A stretch of DNA of 64,000 bases from Rhizophagus clarus (Eukaryota; Glomeromycota; Glomeromycetes; Glomerales; Glomeraceae). The notes under the pieces were generated by a model. The model was not told the DNA's origin. It saw only the letters and a program-made list of their open reading frames with translations, and did not search any database. Shown here one piece after another: positions 45,427-56,630 of the stretch. A program made the translations under genes and the position numbers. Position 1 is the stretch's first letter; the number at the start of each line of letters is the position of its first letter. Location: assembly GCA_015698045.1 (NCBI GenBank), contig BLAL01000073.1, positions 1 to 64,000 on the forward strand, in the 5' to 3' direction.

Positions 45427-45962
45427 TTTTTTCTTTTCATTGTCTATTACAATAAATTATTGATGGAAGGTAGAAATTTTCAATTGAGATTCATTTATAT
45501 ATATGTTCAGGATTTTAATTAATAATTTGACAAGTTTCATGGAATAATGCTATTTAACTGGTCGAATTAACTATAATTTCCATACATGAATATTCATTTT
45601 ATTGTGCTTTTAATGCTGATCTTGATTTATATACTCCAGAATTTTAAAGAATTTAATGGTTTAAAAGACAATGAGATTACAATTTAGAATATTCTTTTAA
45701 TGATGCTCTATATAATAATTTTTTTTAAAATTAAAAAAACGATTATGCATTCAAAATTTTAATTAACAATTACTTAACATAATTAATTTTTAAAATTTTA
45801 ACAGTTTTTAATAAAATTTATCAATATAATAACCTCATTTTAATTGTAATGATTTAGATAGTTTTTCTACGAATAAATTCATTAGTAGGCTCATATTAAA
45901 CAAATTTAGTATCGCTAGATATTTACGATGACGTTCCTTTAAAAATTTAGTGTTGCCTGTTA

Positions 45963-46101
45963 CTATATAAGGTTCAGCCATACAATCTCATGTTTTTATA
46001 TAAAAATTCAGCCACGTATTACTACTATATAAATTTCAACCTCTAACTTTCTTACGGCTATGATGGTGGACCAAGAAATATATATATAGAGGTCCAGCCA
46101 A
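45963..46101 (+). promoter_or_regulatory. Cluster of TATA plus CAGCCA modules
   Basis: Four successive variants: CTATATAAGGTTCAGCCAT (45963), ATATAAAAATTCAGCCACG (46000), CTATATAAATTTCAACCTC (46024) and TATATAGAGGTCCAGCCA (46083). They lie 410-550 bp before the next ATG with no gene between. They could be leftover promoters of deleted array members or alternative starts of the fusion gene. Confidence 0.5.
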
Positions 46102-46250
46102 AAAAAATTTACTATTAGCTGTACGCATTTTTTCAGGGCCGGAATTACAATAATGCTAGCCAGGTTCTAAATTAAAAAATAAATCTTTGGCTAGCATTAT
46201 CTAAAATTATCTAAAAAAGGAATCATAATTTTTTTTTGGACTATTGTACG
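46100..46250. repeat. Dispersed repeat, copy 1 (second copy near 57870-58010)
   Basis: ACTATTAGCTGTACGCATTT then TTTCAGGGCCGGAATTA, and later ATTATCTAAAAAAGGAATC, recur near 57885-58000 with substitutions. Inside, ATAATGCTAGCCA and TGGCTAGCATTAT form an inverted pair (46152-46200). Non-coding. Confidence 0.5.
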
Positions 46251-46453
46251 CAAACTCAAACCTGACCCCTGTAGCTTCTACAAACATTCAAAAATATTCT
46301 AGTCATTTTTATATAGGTATGTCTTATTGAAACTTTAGAAATGATAGCAAATAGTGATTGGATATCACGTGTATACTTACTTTTTCGATTTGCCGGTCAT
46401 CCATATCCGAGTAGACAATTACTCAAATAAATTTGGATGTGATTTTCAGTGTT

Positions 46454-46474
46454 ACTATATAAACCTCAGCCGTT
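46454..46474 (+). promoter_or_regulatory. TATA plus CTCAGCCGTTC module
   Basis: ACTATATAAACCTCAGCCGT lies about 40-60 bp before ATG 46513. The fusion gene therefore keeps the array-type promoter. Confidence 0.6.
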
Positions 46475-46512
46475 CACAAGCTTTTTTATTTTAAACCTTA
46501 TTATTTACGGTC

Positions 46513-48244
46513 ATGTCAAAAAATAAATTTTTAACAAAATTATCACAAAATTTACTAGAAATTTTAAATGACAATGAATATTATGACATTATAATTGAAG
46601 TTGGTAATGACCCTTATGTAAAAGCATTCCGCGCTCATATGGTTATCTTAAATTATCGTTCTCCTTATTTAAGAAGAATTTTATCAACAAATAAAAAGAA
46701 AAATGATGGAACTTTAACACATATCAAGATAACAAATATTTTACCTGAAATTTTTCAAATAATTCTCGGGTAAGAAAGGATTAATAATTAATGATGAATA
46801 GTTTGTTGGTAATATTAATTTATTTCTTAATTTCGCAATTGGATTTCATTTTAGGTATATTTATGGAGGAAATATTTCATTAGACGAATATGAATCTTCA
46901 GATATCCTTAAAATTTTGATTGCTGCAAATGCACTAAGTCTTCAGGAACTAATTCCTCATTTGCAATTATTTTTAATTAACAATAAAAGAAAATGGTTGG
47001 AGCAAAATTTTAGTTCAATATGTCAAATAAGTTTTGAAAATGAATCTTTCTTGGATTTTCAAAAATTTTGTACAAAATTAATTTCCAAAAAGCCAGAAAA
47101 AATTTTTAATTCACCTGATTTCACTTTAATTTCAGAAAATACTTTGATTTCCCTTATTCGAAATAATAATCTTGAAATGAGTGAAGTTCAAGTATGGGAA
47201 CATGTTCTTAAATGGGGTATTGCTCAGAATCCTGGACTTTCATCAGATCCTTCAAACTATTCAAAGGATGATTTCAATGCATTAAAGAATACTTTACAAC
47301 AATGCATTCCCTTTATAAAATTCTTCACTTTAACCTCAAAGGAATTCTTGAATAATGTGTTTCCTTATAGAGAAATTCTACCAAATGATTTATATATGAA
47401 TTTACTAAAACTATTTTTGAATAACGATTATAACCCAAGTGATGAAAAGAGTAAACCTAAAAAAGAAAAAGAAGCACAACCTAATGAAGTTGACGTGAAA
47501 GAAGAAAAGCCTGCACTAAAAGCTAAACCTAAACCTAAGATCAAGCAATATTTATTATCTCCTGGTTCATTTGATTTAAATCAATGGAAAAGAGTTTATT
47601 CCAATAATGACACTCGTTCAACGGCTATCGATTGGTTTTGGGAACATTTTGACCCAAAGAATTATTCTATTTGGCGTGTGGATTATAGGTATAACGATGA
47701 ATTAACTAAAGTATTTATGAGTTCTAATCTCATTGGTGGATTTTTTATCCGATTGGAAAGAGCTCGTAAATGTGCATTTGGAAGTTTAGTTGTATTGGGG
47801 GAGGGTTAGTATAATTATAGTAACTTTATTTATACGTATAAGTATTAATATTTTTTTTTTTGATTATGTAGACCACGCGAATTCAATTGCTGGCTACTTT
47901 GTAATTCCTGGACAAGAAATACCAGAAGAAAGTTAGTATGCTTTTTATTTTCAAACAAATAGCACATTGATTAATAGATCTTGGTTATTTATTTATTTTA
48001 GTATATAGCGTCGCGGATTTTGAAAGTTACACTTTCCGAAAGGTAGATCACACGGATCCTTCTGTCAAATCAAATTTCGAGGATTATATTGTAAGCTTAT
48101 CATCATCATCATCATCATCATTATTATTATATCGTTATTACATTTCTTTAATTAATAACCTTAATTTTGGTCGTTGATTATATGCAGGCTTGGGATGGTC
48201 ACCTCGATGGCAAAAAATTTGCGGATGGTAAAATCTTCAAATAA
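46513..48244 (+). CDS. BTB-BACK protein fused to EF1-gamma C-terminal domain (five exons, 470 aa)
   Basis: join(46513..46769, 46855..47804, 47872..47931, 48002..48090, 48188..48244); all introns GT-AG, frame closing at 471 codons. Exon 1 and the first two thirds of exon 2 are the array BTB and BACK domains (VQVWEHVLKWGIAQNPG). After the DYNPS motif (about residue 281) the TLDc is replaced by a Lys/Pro-rich linker. From about residue 321 follows a full eEF1B-gamma C-terminal domain: DLNQWKRVYSNNDTR, WFWEHFDPKNYSIW, VFMSSNLIGGFF, AFGSLVV, then GYFVIPGQEIP, FESYTFRKVD and the ending WDGHLDGKKFADGKIFK. The three downstream introns presumably come from the EF1-gamma donor. The GST-like N-terminus of EF1-gamma is absent. 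No stop or shift disrupts it. Confidence 0.9.
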
Positions 48245-49923
48245 AAAAGATCTTTAGGGACGATAACACAATAACATTATTTAAATCCGGCGCAATAAAT
48301 GTTATCGTTGTAAACGTGTCAATACTATAGAAATGACAAAATGACTTTAACGAAGTCGTGAAAAAGGGAAGGAAAAATGAATTTTCGCATATGAAAAAAG
48401 AATAAACAAACCAATGATCTGACTTAATGACACGACATAATATATTTATAGGACAAAAATAGTTTATTATGTACCTTTTATTTTCGACATTGTTATTGGA
48501 TTCTTATAATAATTACAAATTTATTTTATATATAACCTATTTTTTTAAAAACAAATCGTTTTCTTCAGGAAGTTTAAGAGAACAAGTTTGGATTTCCCTC
48601 AAGACCCATTACTTTAACTAAGACATGAAGGATGGTAAAGACAACGATTCAATTAATATCATTGTTTTGTATTAAATATAATAAAAACGATAAATCGATT
48701 ATCGGTTTAAAGTTTAATATATATACAGTATATGATGTTAAATTTTATATTCAAAAATTACATTGTAAATTTTCACGCTATATGGGCCATCATGACTTTA
48801 TATTAAAGTAAAGTACTAAATAAAAATAGTGACGATAATATTGTGAGAAAAATAATTTTACTTCGTATACATTTACTAGTTATAGAATAAAATTGGGAGA
48901 AAAACAGTGGAATAAACCATAGTCCTTGGACTAATAAGATAAATTTATAAATAACTTTGATTATTTCATAAAAATAGCAAATGAATTGAATATTTTGACA
49001 CTGTAAAGCTATTTTTAATTGTTTAAACTTATAGGTGATACCAGGGATATAACTTTATTAGGTACGAAGTATTTAATATGGAGGTCGATGTTGAATGTCA
49101 TGGTGTACGCACATTAAAAATAAAAAATATTTAAAATTTATAAGATTTAAAAAAATTATTTTAAAGTTTCAATGTCACTTGCCGTATCGATTACAATCAT
49201 AGCTGCGCAAATAAATAATGCTTTCATCTATTTTAATGTACAAGTCTTATCATGATAACATGTTAGTAGTGAACAGAATTTGACCTTTGAAATGACTAAC
49301 TTATTTGATTTGAGGCCAGAATTAAGATGAAAAAATATATATATATATAAGTAAAGCTATGATAATTTTGACCAGAATTATATAGTCACGACATGCACGT
49401 AAAATATTTCCAAATGATTGGCAGATTTTGTAGATTTTGTTCAAGTGGAATTTCTCGTTACTCATTAAAGATCTTAATAGTTTTATAAGTAAAAATAAAA
49501 ATGACGTTAAAAAAAAAAAAATCCTTCCATCTCAACTATTTATTATTAGTATGATGCAGTCGAATTTATTAATACGTATTTTTAAATCTAATAATAAAAA
49601 AAATGTTATGAAACATTAAAAAAGACTGTCATATTGATAAAAACTGATTTATTTTGCCAAACACCATTACTAATTTGGATGACTTTGCCTTAGTGAATTT
49701 ACAGAAAATCTGTATACCCTTATGAGTTATGACGGTTAAACGTCAGTAACGTCAATCATAAGTCATGACAAATCGAAATATCTTTATCTAGATCTATGAC
49801 TAATTCAGATAATCAAATCATTATGAATAAAAATATACAATAGTTAGTCGCCTCAGGCGCAGTAATGAATTAGTCAAAGATCTTACGTTAGATTCTGCGA
49901 CAAATGACAGTTAATAATAATTA
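48245..49923. other. Long intergenic region
   Basis: 1.7 kb, AT-rich, no coding segment supported. An inverted pair AATAACATT / AATGTTATC lies near 48270-48310, and an (AT) run near 49336. Confidence 0.45.
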
Positions 49924-49990
49924 AATCCCATAATTTTTATTTTTTTTGAATTTTAATATAAAAAGACATCTAGATACAAAGGTTATTCCC

Positions 49991-50166
49991 TACCCTCTCT
50001 TGCCTATTGGCTAAGATCAAGTGTAGTATCTGTTCTAATATCTGAAATGTTACACATTGTGTAACTTCGATATTAACGAATTTTTGCACTGGGGAGAGTC
50101 CCTTGGCTTGCCAATACTTTCTCCATGAGTGTCTCTGGTATTGTACTACTTCTAGACGATGCTCAC
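49991..50166 (+). pseudogene. U2 snRNA, damaged copy
   Basis: It matches the intact copy at 52951-53136 over its whole length, with the branch-point-binding GTAGTA, the Sm site AATTTTTG and stem-loop IV. It lacks about nine bases (TTTCAGTAT) after CTGTTCT, which removes the 5' half of stem IIa. Upstream it shares the AATCCCATAATTTT and ATATAAAA elements. It is probably non-functional. Confidence 0.8.
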
Positions 50167-50775
50167 ATTTAAAATTACTAGCGGGTTGGGAAGTGAAAGG
50201 GAGCGCTTTTTATATATATTCATTAACGTTATTCTTAATTAAAAAACTATATGTAATCAATTTTTATTTTTGGGCTTTAGAGTATTATTTTATTATGTAT
50301 TATTTAGATATTAAAAAATTATTTATATTCTAAAATATCTCTAACATTTCTATCTGAATTTTTTCATGCGGCTATAAACATGTGTTAATACAAGTCTCGT
50401 GTGTGTGAGATATATATCGCCATTTGAAAATTTACTAGTTCGACAATGTTTTCTACTGACTACTTCAGCTTTATATCCAAAGAATATTATAGTGAGAAAG
50501 CACATTATTATATTAAATGGACGGGGAAAATTTTGGTATTATAATTATAAATATTATTATACTTTATAACGACATCCTGTAAAAATAAATCAAATTTGAA
50601 GAAATTAAATTCTCGATTTTTTTAATTTTGTTTTGTTTTCCTAAAATTTATTTCCTAAAAGAGTGTCTTTATATAAAAATATTCTTTTACAAAATGGATA
50701 AATTATTTTAGCGAAATCGGTTTTCTATTTTAATGATAATTTTGAATATGTCATATAATCGTGTAATATTTTACA

Positions 50776-52363
50776 CTAGTCTTTTATGATCTGAAATACT
50801 TCATAATCTTATATAGAATATTTATTCCCAGTTTCTCTAATTTTTTCCTCGTAAGATTTTTTTTACAATAGTTATTACTATTATTGCAAAAATTACTTCT
50901 ATATATTGTAAGATTTTCAAAACAAATGAATATCATAATGAGAACAATAATTTATAGCATTACTTTTATTTACAACTCGACTTGAGGTTTAATATCATTT
51001 TTATTCTTGAAAGAGAATATAAAACTGTTATTGTAACACCATAACCCGCGTCATTCCATTCAATCGGATTGTATCCTTCAAGAATTTCATTCCTATTTTT
51101 CACCTTAATAGTTACGGTGTAAGATTCATTATTACAAATTCTATGGAATTTTTCAGAGGTAAATCCATCACGAGCATTTTGTGATTAATTCGACATGTTG
51201 TGTTGTGATCATTTTAGAATCAATAGTTGATGGGCTATAATTTTCATTGACGGTTTATAATAATTATTCAAAATATTATTTTCAGTTGATGGTTTTTAAT
51301 TATCATTCAAAATAATATTTTTTGTTGATGGCCGATAATTGTTGTTCAAAGATAGTTTTAATAATTCTATATATAACTCATTAGGTAGAAGTTTTCTATA
51401 AAGAAATACGTTATGAAAAATTCTCTTGAGGTTAGATTAAAGAATCTCATAAAAGGAATATATTTTTGCAAGATATTCCTTAAAGCATCAAAAATCATCA
51501 CTTGAATAACTCGAAGGATTTGAAGGATCTGTCGAAAGTCCAGGATTTGCGCAATGTTCCATTTCAAGCACACGATTCCAAATTTGAATGTCACTCATTT
51601 GAAGGTTACCATTCTGAATAATTGATACCAAAAGTTTTTCTGGAATTGAAGAGAAATTTATAGAAGTGAATAGTCTGTCTGGATTTTCGTAAATTAAATT
51701 TACGCAAAATTTAAAAAGAATCATTTTCAAAGCTCGTCTGATATGTAAAGTTAAAATTTTGTTCCATCCAATTTATTCTATTATTAATCAAAAAAGGTTA
51801 TAAATGAAGAATTGGTTCTTGAAAACTTTAACATTCAGAATTTCGAAGACGCATGAATTTCGTAATCCTCCAATGAAAGTTTTCCAGAATATACCAGTGT
51901 ACGGCAAATGACTTGAAATGACAAATGATTCAAATGACAAGTGACAAATAAATGTTGGCCAGTACTATAATTCTGGCCTGCATTATGTTTGCCTCTTTTT
52001 TTTTATTTTTAACTGAATCACATGATAAGAATATTAACCAATCAAAATCAAATGACTGAAATGACCAAATGACAAAGGATTAGGAATAATGACAAATGAT
52101 TTGCCAAATAAATAAACCTTTAAAATTATTTGAAAATTTTCAAGTAAAATATTTGATAATTTAACATTTACCAATATTCCGTCATTTTTCTTTTTTGTTT
52201 GTTTCGTAAATAAAGAGAATGATAAGTTAAGACCATATGAGCACGAAACATCTTTATATGAGGCTCATTATCAACTTCAATTGTAACCGTCATAATAGTC
52301 GTCGTCATCCAAAATTTCAAGTAAATTTTGTGATAATTTTGGTAAAAATTTATTATTGGTCAT
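50776..52363 (-). pseudogene. BTB-BACK-TLDc pseudogene, inverted
   Basis: Starts at ATG 52363-52361 (MTNNKFLPKLSQNLLEILDD) and breaks after YYD by a 1-base insertion. BACK is visible at about 51370-51730 (IPEKLLVSIIQNGNLQMSDI) in two frames and TLDc at about 50776-51180, ending in a decayed DYEVFQIIKD at 50776. The DNA between BTB and BACK contains simple AAATGACAAATGA repeats (51900-52100) and may hold an insertion. It is the only array member on the minus strand besides 18011. Confidence 0.85.
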
Positions 52364-52882
52364 GTAATTTTTGCAAAAAAAATAAAATAAAATAAAATAA
52401 GAAATAAAATAAATAAATAAATTTTCTAATTTGCGTGAAGAAATTTAATCGTTTTTTTAGCATAACTTAAGATTGACCACTAAAAAATTTCTACAAATTA
52501 ATACGGTCCGGAAAAACCTGATTCTTTATATTAATACAGTAAAACATCATCTGATGATTATATAGTAAAGTATCAATTATAGTACATATGATAAAGCATC
52601 AGGAAATTCATATACTGATACGATGCTGATCACAGATCATAGCTCTTTGGGTATATGTGTCCTAAATCACATTGTAATCACAATAGCTAGACAAATATTC
52701 AATACAAAAAAATGTGAATCCGATATGAGAAAGCAAGAGTAAGATCGTTTAGGAATGAAAAAAAAATAATTTAAACTACAAATTGTGATTAATTACATGT
52801 CATAACTAAATTGAAATTTTATTCACTTTTTGATATCTTTACTATATTATTACGTGATTAGATCACGTGATTTTTGATATTG

Positions 52883-52923
52883 AATCCCATAATTTTCTTT
52901 CTTCTTAAGATTCAATATAAAAT
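52883..52923 (+). promoter_or_regulatory. Putative U2 snRNA promoter elements
   Basis: AATCCCATAATTTT (52883-52896) and CAATATAAAAT (52913-52923) lie about 68 and 35 bp before the U2 start. Both recur before the damaged U2 copy at 49924 and about 49954. Conservation across the two copies in otherwise divergent flank suggests a proximal element plus TATA. Confidence 0.55.
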
Positions 52924-52950
52924 GATATCGCGACGCAAAGGTGTTTCCCT

Positions 52951-53136
52951 ATCCTCTCTTGCCTATTGGCTAAGATCAAGTGTAGTATCTGTTCTTTTCA
53001 GTATAATATCTGAAATGTTACACATAGTGTAACTTCGATATTAACGAATTTTTGCAATTGGGGGAGAGTCCCTTGGCTTGCCAATACTTTCTCCATGAGT
53101 GTCCCTAGTATTGCATTACTTCTAGGCGACGCTCAC
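52951..53136 (+). ncRNA. U2 spliceosomal snRNA
   Basis: About 186 nt, the usual U2 length. CTAAGATCAAGTGTAGTATC includes the branch-site-recognition GUAGUA. Stem IIa is complete (TTTCAG ... CTGAAA), the Sm site AATTTTTGC is near 53050, and stem-loop IV (CCCTAGTATTGCATTACTTC) closes with GTGTC/GGCGAC flanks. It pairs with intron branch sites in the spliceosome. The 5' end is placed by analogy and could be off by two bases. Confidence 0.93.
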
Positions 53137-53465
53137 ATTTAAAAATTACTAGCGGGTTGGAAAGTGAAGGAGCGTAGAAAAATAGTATACAGGAATTTCT
53201 TATTAATATATTTTAGGATCAGATTTTTTTGGTCCGCACCACCAAGATCATTAAGAATTTTATAATTACATAACCAATTTAGAGGCTCTGGTTTGATACT
53301 TTCAGAGTAGCTCATTAGTTTCGTAAGGTTTTCTTTTTTAACAAATTTTTTTTATAAATAAAATATAATTCGATAGATAAAGCTACAAAAAATGAAATTT
53401 CCATCTAAACATCGTAATTTGCTATTTATAACTTAATTTTTATATTCAATTTAGAAATTATATCG

Positions 53466-53474
53466 AAAAAAAAA
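53466..53474 (-). terminator. RNA polymerase III terminator of 5S rRNA
   Basis: A run of T on the minus strand starts at the base after the mature 5S 3' end. Confidence 0.75.
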
Positions 53475-53590
53475 GTTACAGCACCCAGTATTCCCACGTT
53501 GTCCCCAACCGTAGTACTGACTGGGCCATCAGTGGCTTAACTTCGGAGATCGGACGGGTTCCGGTGCTTTTCACTGTGTATGGCCGTAAC
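53475..53590 (-). rRNA. rrn5: 5S ribosomal RNA
   Basis: 116 nt on the minus strand, from GTTACGGCCATACACAGTGA to GGGTGCTGTAAC. The ends pair in a perfect 8-bp helix I. The internal promoter region (GAAGTTAAGCCACTGATGGC) and the CCGTCCGATCTCC loop are standard. A single copy away from any rDNA array, typical of fungi with dispersed 5S genes. It lies 339 bp downstream of the U2 gene on the opposite strand. Confidence 0.96.
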
Positions 53591-54879
53591 TGTGAGAGAG
53601 TTCAAAATTTATTTATTTATAAAAATAATATTTAGATTTTTTTAAGAATTCAAATTTTTTCTGTAAATCGGATTATTTTTGGGTTGGACCGCTGCGGAGA
53701 AACTTTAAAATTACTATTATTTTTCCAAATTTTTGTTCATTTCAAAATAAATTTTTAATATAAAAATGATAATGAGTCTTTTAAACATTTTTCTTTTCTT
53801 CCGGGAACGATCACTTTTTGGAACACTTTCCGGACAAATTCCATATACAAGGATAAATTCCGGACATTTTTGGTGACAAATTCTGGACAGTCTTTTTTCA
53901 TAGGGATTGTATATGACATTATTTAATATATATACCATTTCAAATAACAAACACGAGAAAAAAAAATCCACCATTTTATATATTATTGTAAATAAACAGG
54001 AACCAAGATGTTTTCATCCATTTTTACTATCGTCATACTAATTTTTATGTATTATGAACATCAAAAGCGTGAATGCTAAATAAAAAGAGTTTATCTAAAA
54101 ACCAGGTGACTGTGTTACACACACATAACATTAATATATGAAGCACACCCAAGAAAGCGTATTCATCCAATTTTTTCATATCATATTCGTAATATCGTAA
54201 TTCATAAAATGTCACTTTAGAATTAGAGCTGACAGGCGGAAAACCGGTGGATTTTGTGCAAGGCAGGTGTTTTAAAGGATGGTCACAAAAAACGAAAATT
54301 AAGATTGACAAGCACGTCATTTCGAAATTACAACATGTGATCACAATTGTGACTAGGGAGAGGCCTATCATTTTATTATTTGAATATTTAATAACCCACT
54401 TGTAACTAAATTTTTGCATTTTATAAATTTCTTGTATTTTTAACTGAATTGTATTATTTACAGTATACCTTTATAGTATGAGTATGTAAGGAGTACACAG
54501 TTTTTAAAATCTCTAAACCAATTCATTACATTAATATAAAAAGACTACATAATATATTGTAATTACTTACTCCCTAAAAAAACCATAGATGCAGTGGTCA
54601 CCGGTATCAGCACTTAGTTACAAAGTTTTTTCATTAAAATATTTTAAAACTATAACCGGCAGTGGCCACCAGAATTAGGACGGAATTTCGGATAGAACTA
54701 AAAATATAATGTTAAATTATAGAATATCGTATTAAAATATAGGATTGACATCATTACCGGTCTGTCCCCACTCATGCTTTAAAAAAAACTATTAAGAATG
54801 GGCAAAATTAAAGTTAATGTTAGTAAAGTTAAAGTTAGAAGTTGGTTAGGAATTGTTAATTTAGAATGACTTGCATTTT
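53591..54879. other. Intergenic region
   Basis: AT-rich; repeated TTCCGGACA-type motifs occur near 53825-53890. A minus-strand frame at 54045-54419 has no recognisable family and is not called. Confidence 0.4.
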
Positions 54880-55176
54880 AACCGGTTAAATCAACCGGCT
54901 ACAACTTGATTTCATAATGTACGGACACATGACAAAATTCGATGCCGACTGCCGAGAACTTGTCGGGTTGCCGGTTGTCGACAAATAGAAAAATAAAAAT
55001 AAACATCGTGGATATAAACATAAATATAGTAACTATATTTGTATTTTCCGACAAGTCGGCAACCTGAGCAGTCGCGCATTAAATTTTGTCATGTGTCCCG
55101 TACATTATGAAATCAGCTGTAACCATTTTTTGGTTAACCGCCCTAACCGGTTAATTAACCGGTTATTCTTAACCGG
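54880..55176. mobile_element. MITE with long inverted arms, copy 1
   Basis: The arms include AACCGGTTAAATCAACCGGC on the left and CCTAACCGGTTAATTAACCG on the right. Inside these, TGATTTCATAATGTACGG then ACACATGACAAAATT is paired with its inverse near 55085-55117, and GCCGACTTGTCGG-like arms near the centre. It would fold into one long hairpin. No coding capacity. The core matches 57147-57345. Confidence 0.75.
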
Positions 55177-55712
55177 TTCCAATCCCTAATTGTGACTATC
55201 ATATTTTTAAATGATCGAATTACCAGATGATTCAATTTCGAAATGGCAAAATGGCCTTGTATTACACATGAAAATTGGTAACAACAGCCTGCCAACATGT
55301 ACGCAAAAAATTTTAAGTGTTATACGAAATTACGAATCGATTAAAAAATGAATGAATATTTTAACGAAAAATTTATCATCGTACATTATAACCGATCTGT
55401 ATTTTTAATTTTTGCGTTAATAAACGAATACAACTATTTTAAGTTATAAACAAATAATTCTATCCACCGATAAGAAAAAAGTTATTACAAAAAAAAAATT
55501 GACGTAAATAAATAATTTAGGATATATCATTTTTTTTTTTTTTTTTTTTTTACAGAAAATTTATTCTCGATTTTTAATTCTTTTTCCATAAAATCCTTTT
55601 TTACGGTGATTATTATCCACTCAACGTTGTTCGATTAATTGCCGCAATAATTAAGAAAAAACGATACTAGGTAGTTAAACTATATTATCTATTCCGTTTC
55701 CAATTTAATTAA

Positions 55713-56630
55713 ATGAGTGAACAACAAAACGTACTTTTTTTTGGACGTACCGGATATGGCAAGTCCTCTATTGCTAACATGTTAGTTCAAGGTGACATTT
55801 ATCAAAATAATAATAAATTCAAAATTAGTGATAGTGCGAAAGGGGAAACTTTGAATATATACGGTAGCTCTACAGAAAAATATCTAATATTTGATACAGT
55901 CGGATTAGGTGAACCACCATCTCATCATGTTTCACATAAGGATGCCGTTAACAAAATGAGAAATTATTTTTCGAAATCTAGAGTATCGCTTAACTATATA
56001 TTCTACGTTCATAAAAAGGGAAGAATTAGCGATGAAGATAAACGAATGTTCAAATTATTTAAAGAGATCTTTGAATGGGGAGAAAAAAATTTTGTTATAA
56101 TTATCACCAATAGCAAACCGGAATGGGTTGAGAGAAATTTTCAAACAATTATTGAAGATTTAGGAAATTATCCAATTATTGCGGTTGATTTTCCCTATAC
56201 TGACGAAGACGAAGATGGTGACACAGCCTGCAAGCATAGAAATATAAGAGCGCAAAGTCTACAACGTTTAGAAAACAAATTGTTGGAACTAAAATACAAA
56301 AGCGCTAGAATTGAAATTCTCAGCACATCTCAGGTGATTGAAAGAAGTGTATCAAAAGTTGTTAATATCGCTCCAATTGTTGGTTCAGCATATCAACTAA
56401 TTTCTTCTGGTGTTTATTATACATTGGATAAACCAAATAACGCGAAAGAACGGCTCATAGATGGAACTGTTGGTCTTGCTTTAGATACCATTGGTTTTGG
56501 AGTTGCTGGAGCAAGTAAAAGTGTATCAATTGCATTAATTAAAGATATAATTGAAAGAGTTTCATACGGAGTGGTAAAGACTGAAATACAAAAAGTAATC
56601 AAAAAAAAAAATTCGGGTTCTGAAAACTAA
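55713..56630 (+). CDS. AIG1/GIMAP-like GTPase (305 aa, single exon)
   Basis: ATG 55713 to the stop at 56630. The G1/P-loop GRTGYGKSS is at residues ~11-19, G3 DTVGLGE at ~64, and a G4-like TNSKPE near ~132, in the layout of AIG1/TOC34-type GTPases. After residue ~200 comes a hydrophobic, Gly-rich region (VNIAPIVGSAYQLISSG; VGLALDTIGFGVAGASKSVS) that may insert in or associate with a membrane. AIG1-type proteins oligomerise on membranes in plants and animals; they are numerous in Rhizophagus-like fungi. No intron seen, unlike its neighbours. It looks intact. Confidence 0.85.
   Translation: MSEQQNVLFFGRTGYGKSSIANMLVQGDIYQNNNKFKISDSAKGETLNIYGSSTEKYLIFDTVGLGEPPSHHVSHKDAVNKMRNYFSKSRVSLNYIFYVHKKGRISDEDKRMFKLFKEIFEWGEKNFVIIITNSKPEWVERNFQTIIEDLGNYPIIAVDFPYTDEDEDGDTACKHRNIRAQSLQRLENKLLELKYKSARIEILSTSQVIERSVSKVVNIAPIVGSAYQLISSGVYYTLDKPNNAKERLIDGTVGLALDTIGFGVAGASKSVSIALIKDIIERVSYGVVKTEIQKVIKKKNSGSEN

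Noticed and set aside
50103..50333. 76-codon plus-strand frame
   Set aside because: Its first part is the damaged U2 snRNA copy.
54045..54419. 124-codon minus-strand frame with hydrophobic stretches
   Set aside because: No recognisable family, no supporting neighbours, composition like random AT-rich DNA.
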